This document shows positions 8,968-16,825 of a stretch of 64,000 nucleotides of DNA, piece after piece. This DNA is from Gallaecimonas kandeliae (GTDB taxonomy: Bacteria > Pseudomonadota > Gammaproteobacteria > Enterobacterales > Gallaecimonadaceae): the NCBI RefSeq assembly GCF_030450055.1, contig NZ_CP118480.1:3285501-3349500 (forward strand), given 5' to 3'. A model generated the notes under the pieces. The model worked only from the letters and a program-made list of their open reading frames with translations, made no database searches and was not told where the DNA came from. The translations under genes and the position numbers were made by a program. Numbering within the stretch: the stretch's first letter is position 1; each line of letters begins with the position of its first letter.

Positions 8968-10387
8968 ATTGGCTCGCCAGGGCTTCGAGTGCCGCCATGG
9001 CCGGCGGTATCTGCTCCAGGGCTATGGGCCCCAGGCCCAACAGCAGCAGGTCGGCCCCGTCGCCAAACAGGCTGCTGTGGCAGAGGTTGATGCCGGCCTG
9101 CTGGGCCCGCGCGGCCAGGGCCCTGAGGTCCAGCTTGCCCTTGGCGGCCAGGGCCATATGGACCCCGGCCAGCAGCGGCACCGGTTTCAGGTGGGCGCTG
9201 CCGGCCAGGGCGGCGCAGACGGCGTCGTGCTTGGCCTGGTAGTGCCGGCGCATGGCCCTGACATGGCGGCGCAGCGCCCCCTGGCGGATGAAATCGGCCA
9301 GGGCCACCTGGGTCACAATGGCGCCCTGCATGTCCGCCACCTGCCGAGCCAGCACCAGGGACGGCAGCAGCCAGTCCGGCGCTATCAAGAAGCCGAGACG
9401 CAGATCCCCGAACATGCACTTGGAGAAGGTGCCCACGTAGAGCACCCGGCCGTCCCTGTCCAAGGTCTGGAGGGCGTCGATGGGCTGGCCACCCAGCTGG
9501 AACTCGGCGTCGTAGTCGTCCTCGACCACCAGGAAATCCCGCTCCCTGGCCAGCTCCAGCAGCGCCAGGCGCCGGCTGGCCGACATCGCCACAGTGGTGG
9601 GGAACTGGTGAGAAGGGGTGACGTAGACGAGATCCACCCCGGCCGGCAGGGCCTCCACCACCAGGCCTTCCTCGTCCACAGGCACCTCCACTATGCGCGC
9701 CCCGGCCGCCTCGAAGGCGCGGCGCGCCATGGGGTAGCAGGGGGCCTCCACGGCCACCAGGGTCCGGCCCGGCTCCACCAGGCAGCTGGCGATCAGGTTG
9801 AAGGCCTGCTGGGCGCCGCTGCACACCAGCACCCCCTCGGCGGTGCAGGACACGGCCCTGGACTGGGACACGAAGGAGGCGATGAGCTCGCGCAGCGGCG
9901 GGTAACCGGCCCTGTCCGTGACCAGACCCTGGGTCTCGAAGCGGCGCAGGGCCCGGCTGACGCAGCGGCGCCAGCTGTCGAAGGGGAAGCTGTGGACGTC
10001 GGCCCGGCCCAGGGCGAAATCAAAACGGACCGGCTCCACCCGCTGCGCATCGAAGGGCGTCATCCCCTTCCAGAGCGGGCGGATCCAGCGGCCGGCATCG
10101 GGCGGTGCGGCGTTGCTTGGGAAGCGGCCCTTAATGTCGCAGACCTGGGTGCCACTGCCGACCTTGCTCTGGAGCAGGCCCTCGCTGGCCAGGCGCTCAT
10201 AGACCTGCAGCACCGTATTGCGCGACACCCCCAACTGGCGGGCCAGCTCGCGGCTGGGGGGCAGCAGGGTGCCGGCCTTGAGGCGCTGCTCGAAAATGGC
10301 CTGGCTGAGCTGGCGATGCAGCTGCAGCCGCAGCAGTTCGGGGCCCTGGCGGTCCAATTGCAGGTGCAGGCCAAAGATTGGATCCAT
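8966..10387 (-). CDS. MocR/PdxR-type regulator (GntR HTH fused to class I aminotransferase domain)
   Basis: A 473-residue transcription factor with an N-terminal winged helix of GntR type (LPPSRELARQLGVSRNTVLQVYERLASEGLL) and a C-terminal pyridoxal-phosphate-binding aminotransferase-like domain. The PLP lysine is in LYVGTFSKCMF and the SYH-like region is present (CSGAQQAFNLIAS). Start 10387 (MDPIFGLHLQLD) has GGAAA shortly upstream and fits the family. It is divergent, across 84 bp, from the thioredoxin/DsbD fusion gene, so it probably controls that gene, itself, or both. MocR members sense PLP or amino-acid adducts, but the effector here is unknown. Confidence 0.92.
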   Translation of the reverse strand: MDPIFGLHLQLDRQGPELLRLQLHRQLSQAIFEQRLKAGTLLPPSRELARQLGVSRNTVLQVYERLASEGLLQSKVGSGTQVCDIKGRFPSNAAPPDAGRWIRPLWKGMTPFDAQRVEPVRFDFALGRADVHSFPFDSWRRCVSRALRRFETQGLVTDRAGYPPLRELIASFVSQSRAVSCTAEGVLVCSGAQQAFNLIASCLVEPGRTLVAVEAPCYPMARRAFEAAGARIVEVPVDEEGLVVEALPAGVDLVYVTPSHQFPTTVAMSASRRLALLELARERDFLVVEDDYDAEFQLGGQPIDALQTLDRDGRVLYVGTFSKCMFGDLRLGFLIAPDWLLPSLVLARQVADMQGAIVTQVALADFIRQGALRRHVRAMRRHYQAKHDAVCAALAGSAHLKPVPLLAGVHMALAAKGKLDLRALAARAQQAGINLCHSSLFGDGADLLLLGLGPIALEQIPPAMAALEALASQ

Positions 10388-10399
10388 GACATTTCCAGT

Positions 10400-10424
10400 T
10401 ATTGGAACTCTTGAAGGGCCAATA
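10400..10424. promoter_or_regulatory. TATTGG...CCAATA inverted repeat upstream of the MocR-type gene
   Basis: TATTGG at 10400-10405 and CCAATA at 10419-10424 form an inverted repeat, and a further CCAAT lies near 10446 in the same 84-bp divergent promoter region. Repeated half-sites are usual for MocR operators. Assignment to this regulator is by position only. Confidence 0.5.
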
Positions 10425-10471
10425 TAAATGGCATCCTGGCGCCATCCAATCCTTAAGACGAGGCAATTCCC

Positions 10472-11713
10472 ATGACCTTTTGGCAACGCCTCCTGGCCGC
10501 CCTCTGCATCTGCTCAAGCGCGGCGGCCCTGGCACAAGACAGGGCTTACCAGGACATCCCCCTCACACGCTTTTCCGACCAGCAGCAGGTGACCCTGGCC
10601 AGCCTGCCCCAGGACAGGCCCACTTACATCAAGTTCTGGGCCAGCTGGTGCAAGCCCTGCATGGCGCAGATGCCCCACTTCGAGCACGCCTACCAGCAGT
10701 ACAAGGACAAGCTGAACCTGGTGGCCCTCAACATCAACATCAACGAGGAGCCCGCCCAGATCCGCAAGGTTGTCCAGCGCTTCGGCCTCAAGATGCCCCT
10801 CTGGCTCGACGAGGACGGCGCCCTGGGCGTGGCCCTGGGCCTGGTGGGCACCCCTTACAGCCTGCTGTTCGACCGCCAGGGCCGGCTGGTCTACAGCACC
10901 CACGAAGCCGACGCCGAGCTGGACCAGCAACTGGCGCTGCTGGCCGCCGGCAAGGCCAGCCCGCCCGTGGCCATGGCGGCACTGGACAACCGGGCCAGCG
11001 CCGGGCTGCTGGCCCCCTGGCAGCAGGGTGAACACCTGCTCTTCTTCACCGCCACCTGGTGCGACTGGTACCTCAAGGACAGCAGGCCGGCCATGGCCCA
11101 ACGCTGCAGCCGCGCCCAGCAGGGCCTGAACAGCCTGGCCGCCAGGCTGCCCAACAGGCCCTGGCAGGTGCTGGTCAACAACCTCTGGACGGACGACAAG
11201 TCGGTGCAGGAATTTCGGGACAAGTTCGGGCTGCGCCAGCCGATACAGGTGGACGAACAGGGCCTGCTGTTCAACCACTTCGCCGTACGGGACATCCCGG
11301 CCCTGCTCTGGGTCAAGGACGGCAAGGTCCTGGCCAGGATCACCGACTTCGACGACCAGGCCGCCGTGGCCAGCCAGCTCAGCGCCGTCAAGCCCGTCTT
11401 CCTCAAGGCCGGCCAGGCCTTCAAGCTCAGCAGCCAACGGGACGCGGACCAACTGGTGCTGACCTGGGACATCGCCGACGGCTACTACCTCTACCAGGAC
11501 CAGCTCCAAGTGCGGGTCAACGGCGCCCTGGTGAGCCCCAGCCTCCCAAAGGCCCTGTCCCACCAGGACCCCTACTTCGGCACCAGCCACATCTACCGCC
11601 ACCGCTTGAGCGTCAAGGTGCCGCTCAAGGCCGGTGACCAGCTGGCGGTGCGCTACCGCGGCTGCGCCGACGGCGGCCTCTGCTACCCCCCCACCAGCCA
11701 GACCCTGCTCTAA
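10472..11713 (+). CDS. periplasmic thioredoxin-fold / DsbD-alpha fusion protein
   Basis: A 413-residue exported protein (signal peptide ending ...AAALAQ near residue 22). Domain 1 (about 28-160) is a TlpA-like thioredoxin fold with active site WCKPC, Cys60 and Cys63, and the cis-Pro loop VGTPYS. Domain 2 (about 180-310) looks like a second thioredoxin-like fold: its site has become WCDWY, keeping Cys197, with Cys212 further on. The C-terminus (about 320-413) is a DsbD N-terminal (alpha) domain, ending with GCADGGLC, Cys398 and Cys404, spaced as in E. coli DsbD Cys103/Cys109. DsbD's membrane domain is absent. It likely moves disulfide electrons in the periplasm; partner unknown. It is divergent from the MocR regulator. 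Confidence 0.82.
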   Translation: MTFWQRLLAALCICSSAAALAQDRAYQDIPLTRFSDQQQVTLASLPQDRPTYIKFWASWCKPCMAQMPHFEHAYQQYKDKLNLVALNININEEPAQIRKVVQRFGLKMPLWLDEDGALGVALGLVGTPYSLLFDRQGRLVYSTHEADAELDQQLALLAAGKASPPVAMAALDNRASAGLLAPWQQGEHLLFFTATWCDWYLKDSRPAMAQRCSRAQQGLNSLAARLPNRPWQVLVNNLWTDDKSVQEFRDKFGLRQPIQVDEQGLLFNHFAVRDIPALLWVKDGKVLARITDFDDQAAVASQLSAVKPVFLKAGQAFKLSSQRDADQLVLTWDIADGYYLYQDQLQVRVNGALVSPSLPKALSHQDPYFGTSHIYRHRLSVKVPLKAGDQLAVRYRGCADGGLCYPPTSQTLL

Positions 11714-11775
11714 GGGCGGCTTTTCCCAAGGCAGAGCCCCCGCTAAGATGGGGCTTTGCCTTGAACGGGAACGCC

Positions 11776-12141
11776 ATGGACAGCCAGGCCCTTCGCCACT
11801 ACCTGCTGCAAAAACCCGAGGCCCAGGAGGACTACCCCTTCGGGCCGGAGATCGCCGTCTACAAGGTGCGCGGCAAGATGTTCGCCCTGCTGGGCCATTT
11901 CCAGGGCCATGACAGCGTCAACCTCAAGTGCGACCCTTTCGAGGCCCAGGCCCTGCGCGACATCTTCCCCGCCGTCAAACCCGGCTACCACATGAACAAG
12001 CTGCATTGGAACACGGTGCTGCTGGACGGCAGCGTGCCGGCAGGCGAGCTGGAGCGGATGGTGGACGCCTCCTTCGCCCTGGTGGTGGCCGGCCTCAAGA
12101 AGGCCGACCGCCTGGCTTTCCAGGCCAAGTACGGCTTGTAA
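11776..12141 (+). CDS. MmcQ/YjbR family protein
   Basis: A 121-residue protein of the YjbR (CyaY-like fold) family, whose molecular role is unknown; members are thought to bind DNA or proteins. Family marks are the opening LRHYLLQKPEAQEDYPFG, KVRGKMFAL near the middle, and the PGYHMNKLHWNTV block. The ATG at 11776 has GGGA at 5-nt spacing; a TTG 15 bp upstream is the weaker alternative. It stands 62 bp after the thioredoxin fusion gene and 64 bp before a small membrane-protein gene, same strand. Confidence 0.85.
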   Translation: MDSQALRHYLLQKPEAQEDYPFGPEIAVYKVRGKMFALLGHFQGHDSVNLKCDPFEAQALRDIFPAVKPGYHMNKLHWNTVLLDGSVPAGELERMVDASFALVVAGLKKADRLAFQAKYGL

Positions 12142-12205
12142 CATCTTGAAGCAAAAGCCTTCTTGGCAGCCGATCTGGCCAAGGTAGACTGGCCCTCTGC
12201 CAAGC

Positions 12206-12664
12206 ATGACAACAGCGACCATGTTCCCGACCAAGACCCAGCGCCTGGTAGCGCTCTACCAGATCTTCAGCGCCCTGGCCTTCCTGGCCCTGGGCCCCCT
12301 GCAGCAGCGGCTGGGCCTGGAGGTCAGCGGCGGCGAATGGCTGCGCTGGGCGGGCCTTGCCGCCTTCAACGCCGCCCTCGGCCTGGGGCTGCTGCGCAGC
12401 CAGGGCTGGGCCCTGGCCGGCAGCGCCGTCAACCAGGCCCTGCAACTGGTGGCCTTCGCCTACGGCGGCTGGCAATACGGCTACCGCAGCCTGCTCAACA
12501 TCGACCTCTACTACCAGTGGTTCGGCACCTTCAGGGGCGCCGGCCTCAACCTGCACCTGGAGCCCGCCTGGCTGGCCGGCGTCCAGCAGGCCGCCACCAA
12601 CAACGTCCACCTCAACCTGGTGGCCCTGGTGATGCTGGTGCTGCTGCTCTGGCGAAAGCCATGA
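12206..12664 (+). CDS. small integral membrane protein of unknown function
   Basis: A 152-residue hydrophobic protein with about four predicted membrane segments: around residues 15-35, 47-65, 70-90, and a final LVALVMLVLLLW run before the basic RKP end. No family was recognised. The start is uncertain: ATG 12206 or ATG 12221, neither with a good ribosome site. Its stop codon runs straight into a strong terminator, and codon use matches its neighbours, which supports a real gene. Confidence 0.65.
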   Translation: MTTATMFPTKTQRLVALYQIFSALAFLALGPLQQRLGLEVSGGEWLRWAGLAAFNAALGLGLLRSQGWALAGSAVNQALQLVAFAYGGWQYGYRSLLNIDLYYQWFGTFRGAGLNLHLEPAWLAGVQQAATNNVHLNLVALVMLVLLLWRKP

Positions 12665-12690
12665 AAAAGCCGGGCAATGCCCGGCTTTTT
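12664..12690. terminator. bidirectional intrinsic terminator
   Basis: AAAAAGCCGGGC, loop aat, GCCCGGCTTTTT. It serves the small membrane-protein gene and the convergent porin gene. Confidence 0.93.
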
Positions 12691-12692
12691 TG

Positions 12693-13958
12693 TCAGAAGC
12701 TGACGCTGCCCTTGAGGGCCGCCACCCAGGCGTCGTCGTTTTCATCCAGGCCGCCGGGATGGCGCAGGTACTGGATCTCCGGCCTCAGGACCAGGTAAGG
12801 GGTCAACTGGAACTTGTAGTAGCTGGCCAGCACCATCTCTTCCCCTTGCACAGGCGCCCCTTGCAGCCGCTGGCTATCGGCCAGGCGGCGGCTCACGTGC
12901 AGGTACTTGGCGGCCAGGCCCCACTTGTCCTGCGGGCGGGCGGCGAAGGGCCCCTGGTAGTTGAGGCCGAACGCCAGGGAGCGGTCGACTGTGGTGATGT
13001 CCCTGTCGTTGACCGTGCCCATGGCGAAGAGGCTCAGGCCGCGGCTCTTGTCGCCGCCGGCGGCGGTGATCTGCTGGTCGAAGACGAAGTAGGCGCCGTC
13101 CTTGCTGCCGTGCCGGCGGCCTTGTTCGCCGCTTAGCGCCAGGGGCTGGCCGTTCTGATCTTCAAAGAGATCGGCGCCGCCGACGCTGTCATGCCAGTAG
13201 CCCAGCTTGTAGCTGCCGGGCAGACCCTTGAGGCTGGGGGTCCAGGCCAGCTCCAGGGGCAGGCTGTAGCCCTGGGTGCCCTTGGGGTTGCCGAAGTTGA
13301 GGCGCTGGGCGTTCTCGAGCCAGCTGGGGTTCATCTGGTAGATGCCGCCCTTGAGGGACCAGTCGGGGGCCAGCTGGTAGCGGGCCACGGCCGCCCACTG
13401 GCTGATGGGCCAGTTGTAGAGGGTGCCGTTGAAGTTGCCGGGCTGGGAGCCGCAGAAGCCCAGGTAGGTGAATTCGCATTCGAAGTCGCCGAACTCGGCG
13501 CCGATGTTCATCCGCCCCAGCTTGAGGTCGAACTCCCCCAGCCGCTGCTCGTAGTAGAACTCGGCGATGCGGGTCACCCGGCCGCGGCCGTAGACCTCCA
13601 TGGACTCCATCAGCTCGCCGATGCCGGCCTTGGCGTTGAGGTTCTCGGCCTCACCACCGCGGTTGGCCAGGGTGAAGTGGAAGAGGCCGCCGTCCAGGCC
13701 CCAGAGCTTGCCGAGGTCGAAACGGGCACCCAGCACCGTCTGGTCGGCATGGCTCTGGCTGTGGCGCTGGCCGCCGCTGAGGTTGGCGGCGCCTTCGAAG
13801 GTATAGCCGAGGTTGAGGTCTATGCCTCTGTCATGGAGGGCGGCACGGCTGCCGCCCCAGTCGCCGAAGAGGTATTGGCCGGCGTCGAAATCATCGGCCT
13901 GGGCGGCGGCGCCCAGCAGGCTCAGGCCGCAGGCGGCCAGGGAAAGGGAATGCTTCAT
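12693..13958 (-). CDS. OprB-type carbohydrate porin
   Basis: Outer-membrane beta-barrel of 421 residues with a signal peptide (LSLAACGLSLLGAAAQA) and the OprB opening YLFGDWGGSRAALHDRGIDL. Alternating-residue strands run throughout and the chain ends in ...ALKGSVSF, with a terminal Phe as the beta-signal. OprB porins let sugars, especially glucose, cross the outer membrane. Together with the starch enzymes nearby, and the PQQ sugar dehydrogenase at 15.6 kb, this fits a sugar-uptake role. Start 13958 (MKHSLSL) puts the signal peptide at the N-terminus, but its ribosome site is weak. Confidence 0.88.
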   Translation of the reverse strand: MKHSLSLAACGLSLLGAAAQADDFDAGQYLFGDWGGSRAALHDRGIDLNLGYTFEGAANLSGGQRHSQSHADQTVLGARFDLGKLWGLDGGLFHFTLANRGGEAENLNAKAGIGELMESMEVYGRGRVTRIAEFYYEQRLGEFDLKLGRMNIGAEFGDFECEFTYLGFCGSQPGNFNGTLYNWPISQWAAVARYQLAPDWSLKGGIYQMNPSWLENAQRLNFGNPKGTQGYSLPLELAWTPSLKGLPGSYKLGYWHDSVGGADLFEDQNGQPLALSGEQGRRHGSKDGAYFVFDQQITAAGGDKSRGLSLFAMGTVNDRDITTVDRSLAFGLNYQGPFAARPQDKWGLAAKYLHVSRRLADSQRLQGAPVQGEEMVLASYYKFQLTPYLVLRPEIQYLRHPGGLDENDDAWVAALKGSVSF

Positions 13959-14124
13959 CAATATTGCTTGTGGCTGTTTGGCAGAGCAGGCCTTTTTAGT
14001 GGCAAGGCAGCGGCGCCTCAAGAGGCAAAGGGCCCAGCGGTCACCAGGCCCGCCTCGGCGGCGCCGCTGGCCCCTGGCAGGGCCGCGGCTCCCCTTGCTA
14101 GGATGCGGTGTCGAAGGAGGGCTT

Positions 14125-14994
14125 ATGGATATCAAGGCGCTGCGTTATTTCCACCAGGTGGCCAGCACCGGTAGCTTCACCGCCGCCGCCCAGCAGCTGG
14201 GGGTGGCCCAGCCGGCCGTCAGCATGGCCGTGCGCAAGCTCGAGGACGAACTGGGGCTGCGCCTCTTCCACCGCCAGGACCGGCAGGTGCAGCTCACCGA
14301 CGAGGGCCGGCGCCTGCTGCCCCACGCCGAGCGCATCCTCAAGGCCCTGCTGGACGCCGAACGGGAGATGGAGGAACTCAAGGGGCTGGGCACAGGCGAG
14401 GTGCGGGTGGGGATCCCGTCCATGCTGGGCTCCTACCATTTTCCGCCGATCCTGATGGCCTTTCGCCACCGCTATCCCAACCTCAACCTCTCGGTGATCG
14501 AGGGGGGCACCTGGGAGCTGCAACAGATGCTGGAGGCGGGTGATCTGGATCTGGCGGTGATCGCCTCGGAATTCCTGCCCGAGGAGCTGGAGGCCAGGGT
14601 CTTCCTCACCGAAGAAATGCTGGTGACTGTGCCCAAGGACCACCCCTTCGCCGCCCAGCCCAGCGTCGACATCCAGGACTTCTTCGACCAGGAGCTGGTG
14701 ATGTTCCAAGAGGGCTACTTCCATCGCAAGGTGATGGACCGCCTGGCCCGCGAGGCCGGCCGTGAACCCAAGGTGGTGTTCCAGACCAACCTCATTCCCT
14801 TGATCAAATCCATAGTGCGCCACGGCTTTGGCATCTCCACCTTGCTGCGTATGGCCGTGGCAGACGAGCCTGAGCTGGTGTCGGTGCCCTTCGCCCAGCC
14901 GCTCTGGCTGGAGCTGTCCATCGCCTGGCGCAAGGACAGCTACCTGTCCAAGGCCAACAGCGCCTTCGTGGACTTCCTGCTGGAGGCCTCCTGA
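14125..14994 (+). CDS. LysR-family transcriptional regulator
   Basis: A 289-residue LysR-type regulator. The N-terminal winged helix is canonical (FHQVASTGSFTAAAQQLGVAQPAVSMAVRKLE), followed by a linker helix and a two-lobe effector domain. AGGAGG lies 5 nt before ATG 14125, which settles the start although the frame is open much further upstream. It is divergent from the porin gene (166 bp apart) and 49 bp upstream of a glutathione S-transferase gene on the same strand, so either may be a target. The effector is not identifiable. Confidence 0.93.
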   Translation: MDIKALRYFHQVASTGSFTAAAQQLGVAQPAVSMAVRKLEDELGLRLFHRQDRQVQLTDEGRRLLPHAERILKALLDAEREMEELKGLGTGEVRVGIPSMLGSYHFPPILMAFRHRYPNLNLSVIEGGTWELQQMLEAGDLDLAVIASEFLPEELEARVFLTEEMLVTVPKDHPFAAQPSVDIQDFFDQELVMFQEGYFHRKVMDRLAREAGREPKVVFQTNLIPLIKSIVRHGFGISTLLRMAVADEPELVSVPFAQPLWLELSIAWRKDSYLSKANSAFVDFLLEAS

Positions 14995-15043
14995 TCCAAG
15001 AGTCAGGGCGGCGCGTACGCAGCAGTCCACCCAAGGAGCGACA

Positions 15044-15712
15044 ATGCTGACCCTTCACCACCTGGAAAAATCCCGTTCACAGCGGGTCCTTTGGCTGCTG
15101 GAAGCCCTGCAGCTGCCCTATGCCCTCAAGTGCTACCAGCGCGACCCCAAGACCTTGCTGGCCCCCGCCGAGCTCAAGGCCGTGCATCCCCTCGGCAAGT
15201 CGCCGGTGCTGGTGGACGGCGACCTGGTCGTGGCCGAATCCGCCGCCATCCTCGAATACCTGCTGGACCAGTACGGCCAGGGCCGCTTCCGCCCCCAGGA
15301 CGCCGGGGCCTTGCAGCAGTATCGCTATTGGCTTCACTACGCCGAGGGCTCCCTGATGCCGCTGCTGGTGATGAAGCTGGTGTTCGGCCGCATCCCACAA
15401 GGGCCCATGCCCTTCTTCGTCCGCCCCCTGGCCCGCAGCCTGATGGCCAAGGTCCAGGCGCTGTTCCTGGCGCCCCAGCTCAAGAACCATCTCGACTACA
15501 TCGAGGGCCAGCTGCAAGGGCGGGACTGGTTCGCCGGCCCCGGCGCCGGGGACTTCTCCGCCGCCGACATCCAGATGAGCTTCCCCCTGGAGGCGGCCGC
15601 CAGCCGCACCGACCTGGACGCCTACCCCAATATCCGCGCCTTCATCGCCCGCTGCCGGCGCGATCCCCACTACCAGCAGGCGCTGGAGAAGGGCGGCCCC
15701 CTGCTGTTGTAG
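15044..15712 (+). CDS. glutathione S-transferase family protein
   Basis: A 222-residue GST. The N-terminal thioredoxin-like domain reads [25 protein letters not shown], with the Ser (SRSQR) in the usual catalytic position and the glutathione gamma-glutamyl-binding [10 protein letters not shown] block. The C-terminal helical domain has [19 protein letters not shown] precedes ATG 15044. It is likely cytoplasmic and glutathione-conjugating or peroxidase-like, substrate unknown. It may share a transcript with the LysR gene just upstream. Its 3' end overlaps the convergent sugar dehydrogenase gene by 71 bp. Confidence 0.92.
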   Translation: MLTLHHLEKSRSQRVLWLLEALQLPYALKCYQRDPKTLLAPAELKAVHPLGKSPVLVDGDLVVAESAAILEYLLDQYGQGRFRPQDAGALQQYRYWLHYAEGSLMPLLVMKLVFGRIPQGPMPFFVRPLARSLMAKVQALFLAPQLKNHLDYIEGQLQGRDWFAGPGAGDFSAADIQMSFPLEAAASRTDLDAYPNIRAFIARCRRDPHYQQALEKGGPLLL

Positions 15713-16778
15713 CGGGCCTGAGCCGCAGCAGGCGGCCGTCGTCCTCGTCGGTAAGCAGGTAGAGCAGGCCGTCGGGCCCCTGGCGCACATCCCGCACCCG
15801 CTGCCCTATCTCCTTGCCGAAGAGCCGCTCCTCGGCCAGCACCTGGTCGCCCTCGAGGGCCAGGCGCACCAGGTAGCCGAACTTCAGCGAGCCGATGAAG
15901 AGGCTGCCTTTCCAGGCCGGGAAGGCATCCCCCGTGTAGAAGGCCATGCCGGACGGGGCTATGGAGGGCGTCCAATGGTAAATGGGCTGTTCCATGCCGG
16001 CCTTAACGCTGCCCTCCCCTATCTTGCCGCCGCCGTATTCCTCGCCGTAGGTGATGATGGGCCAACCGTAGTTGCGGCCGGGCAGGTCGATGTTGAGCTC
16101 GTCGCCGCCCTGGGGGCCGTGCTCATGGGTCCAAAGCTGGCCTGTCCAGGGGTTGATGGCGGCGCCCTGGACGTTGCGGTGGCCAAAGGACCAGATCTCG
16201 GGCCTGACCCCCTTGTGGCCGGCGAAGGGATTGTCTGCGGGGACGCTGCCGTCCGGCTCCAGCCGCACCACCTTGCCGAGGCTGTTGGCCAGGTTCTGGG
16301 CCTCGTTGCGCCTGCTGTAGCGCTCCCCCAGGGTGATGAAGAGGCGGCCGTCGGGGGCGAAGGCCAGCCGCGAGCCGAAGTGGGCACTGGAGCGCACCTT
16401 GGGTATCTGGCGGAAGATGACCTCGCGATCGGTGAGCCTCCCCCCTCGAAGATGGGCCCTGGCCACGGCGGTGCCGTTGGCGCCCCTGGGCCCGGGCTCG
16501 GCGTAGCTGAAGTAGAGCCAGCCGCCGTGCAGGGCTATGTCCAGCAGCCCACCCTGGCCCACCGCCGCCACCTTCGGCAGCCCCTGGATGGGCGGCCCCA
16601 CCTTGCCCTTATCGATGATACGCAGCCGCCCGGGCCGCTCCGACACCAGTTGCCTGCCGTCAGGCAGGAAGGCCAGGGCCCAGGGGTGCTCCAGGCCGCT
16701 GGCCAGCACCTCCAGCTCCACCTTGGGCTGTGCCAAGGCCAGGGCGGGCAACAACAGCAGCAAGGCCAGGGCTTTCAT
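15642..16778 (-). CDS. PQQ-dependent soluble aldose sugar dehydrogenase (YliI-like)
   Basis: A 378-residue exported protein (signal [14 protein letters not shown]) of the soluble glucose/aldose dehydrogenase beta-propeller family. Signature parts are [14 protein letters not shown] at the start of the mature chain, the active-site His region, [26 protein letters not shown] and GRNYGWPI. It would oxidise aldoses in the periplasm with PQQ and calcium. PQQ synthesis genes are not in the window. The family normally ends soon after [16 protein letters not shown]; here about 20 further residues (Ala/Gly/Ser/Arg-rich) run antisense into the GST gene. Start 16778 has AGGA upstream. Confidence 0.88.
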   Translation of the reverse strand: MKALALLLLLPALALAQPKVELEVLASGLEHPWALAFLPDGRQLVSERPGRLRIIDKGKVGPPIQGLPKVAAVGQGGLLDIALHGGWLYFSYAEPGPRGANGTAVARAHLRGGRLTDREVIFRQIPKVRSSAHFGSRLAFAPDGRLFITLGERYSRRNEAQNLANSLGKVVRLEPDGSVPADNPFAGHKGVRPEIWSFGHRNVQGAAINPWTGQLWTHEHGPQGGDELNIDLPGRNYGWPIITYGEEYGGGKIGEGSVKAGMEQPIYHWTPSIAPSGMAFYTGDAFPAWKGSLFIGSLKFGYLVRLALEGDQVLAEERLFGKEIGQRVRDVRQGPDGLLYLLTDEDDGRLLRLRPATTAGGRPSPAPAGSGDRAGSGR

Positions 16779-16797
16779 AAGGATTCCTCGGCAAAAG

Positions 16798-16820
16798 AAA
16801 AGGCGGCCTGGGCCGCCTTT
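16798..16820 (-). terminator. intrinsic terminator of the alpha-amylase gene
   Basis: GGCGGC, 4-nt loop, GCCGCC, with a T-rich tract on the leftward transcript. It separates the amylase from the downstream sugar dehydrogenase, so the two are probably not one transcript. Confidence 0.85.
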
Positions 16821-16825
16821 GTAGT

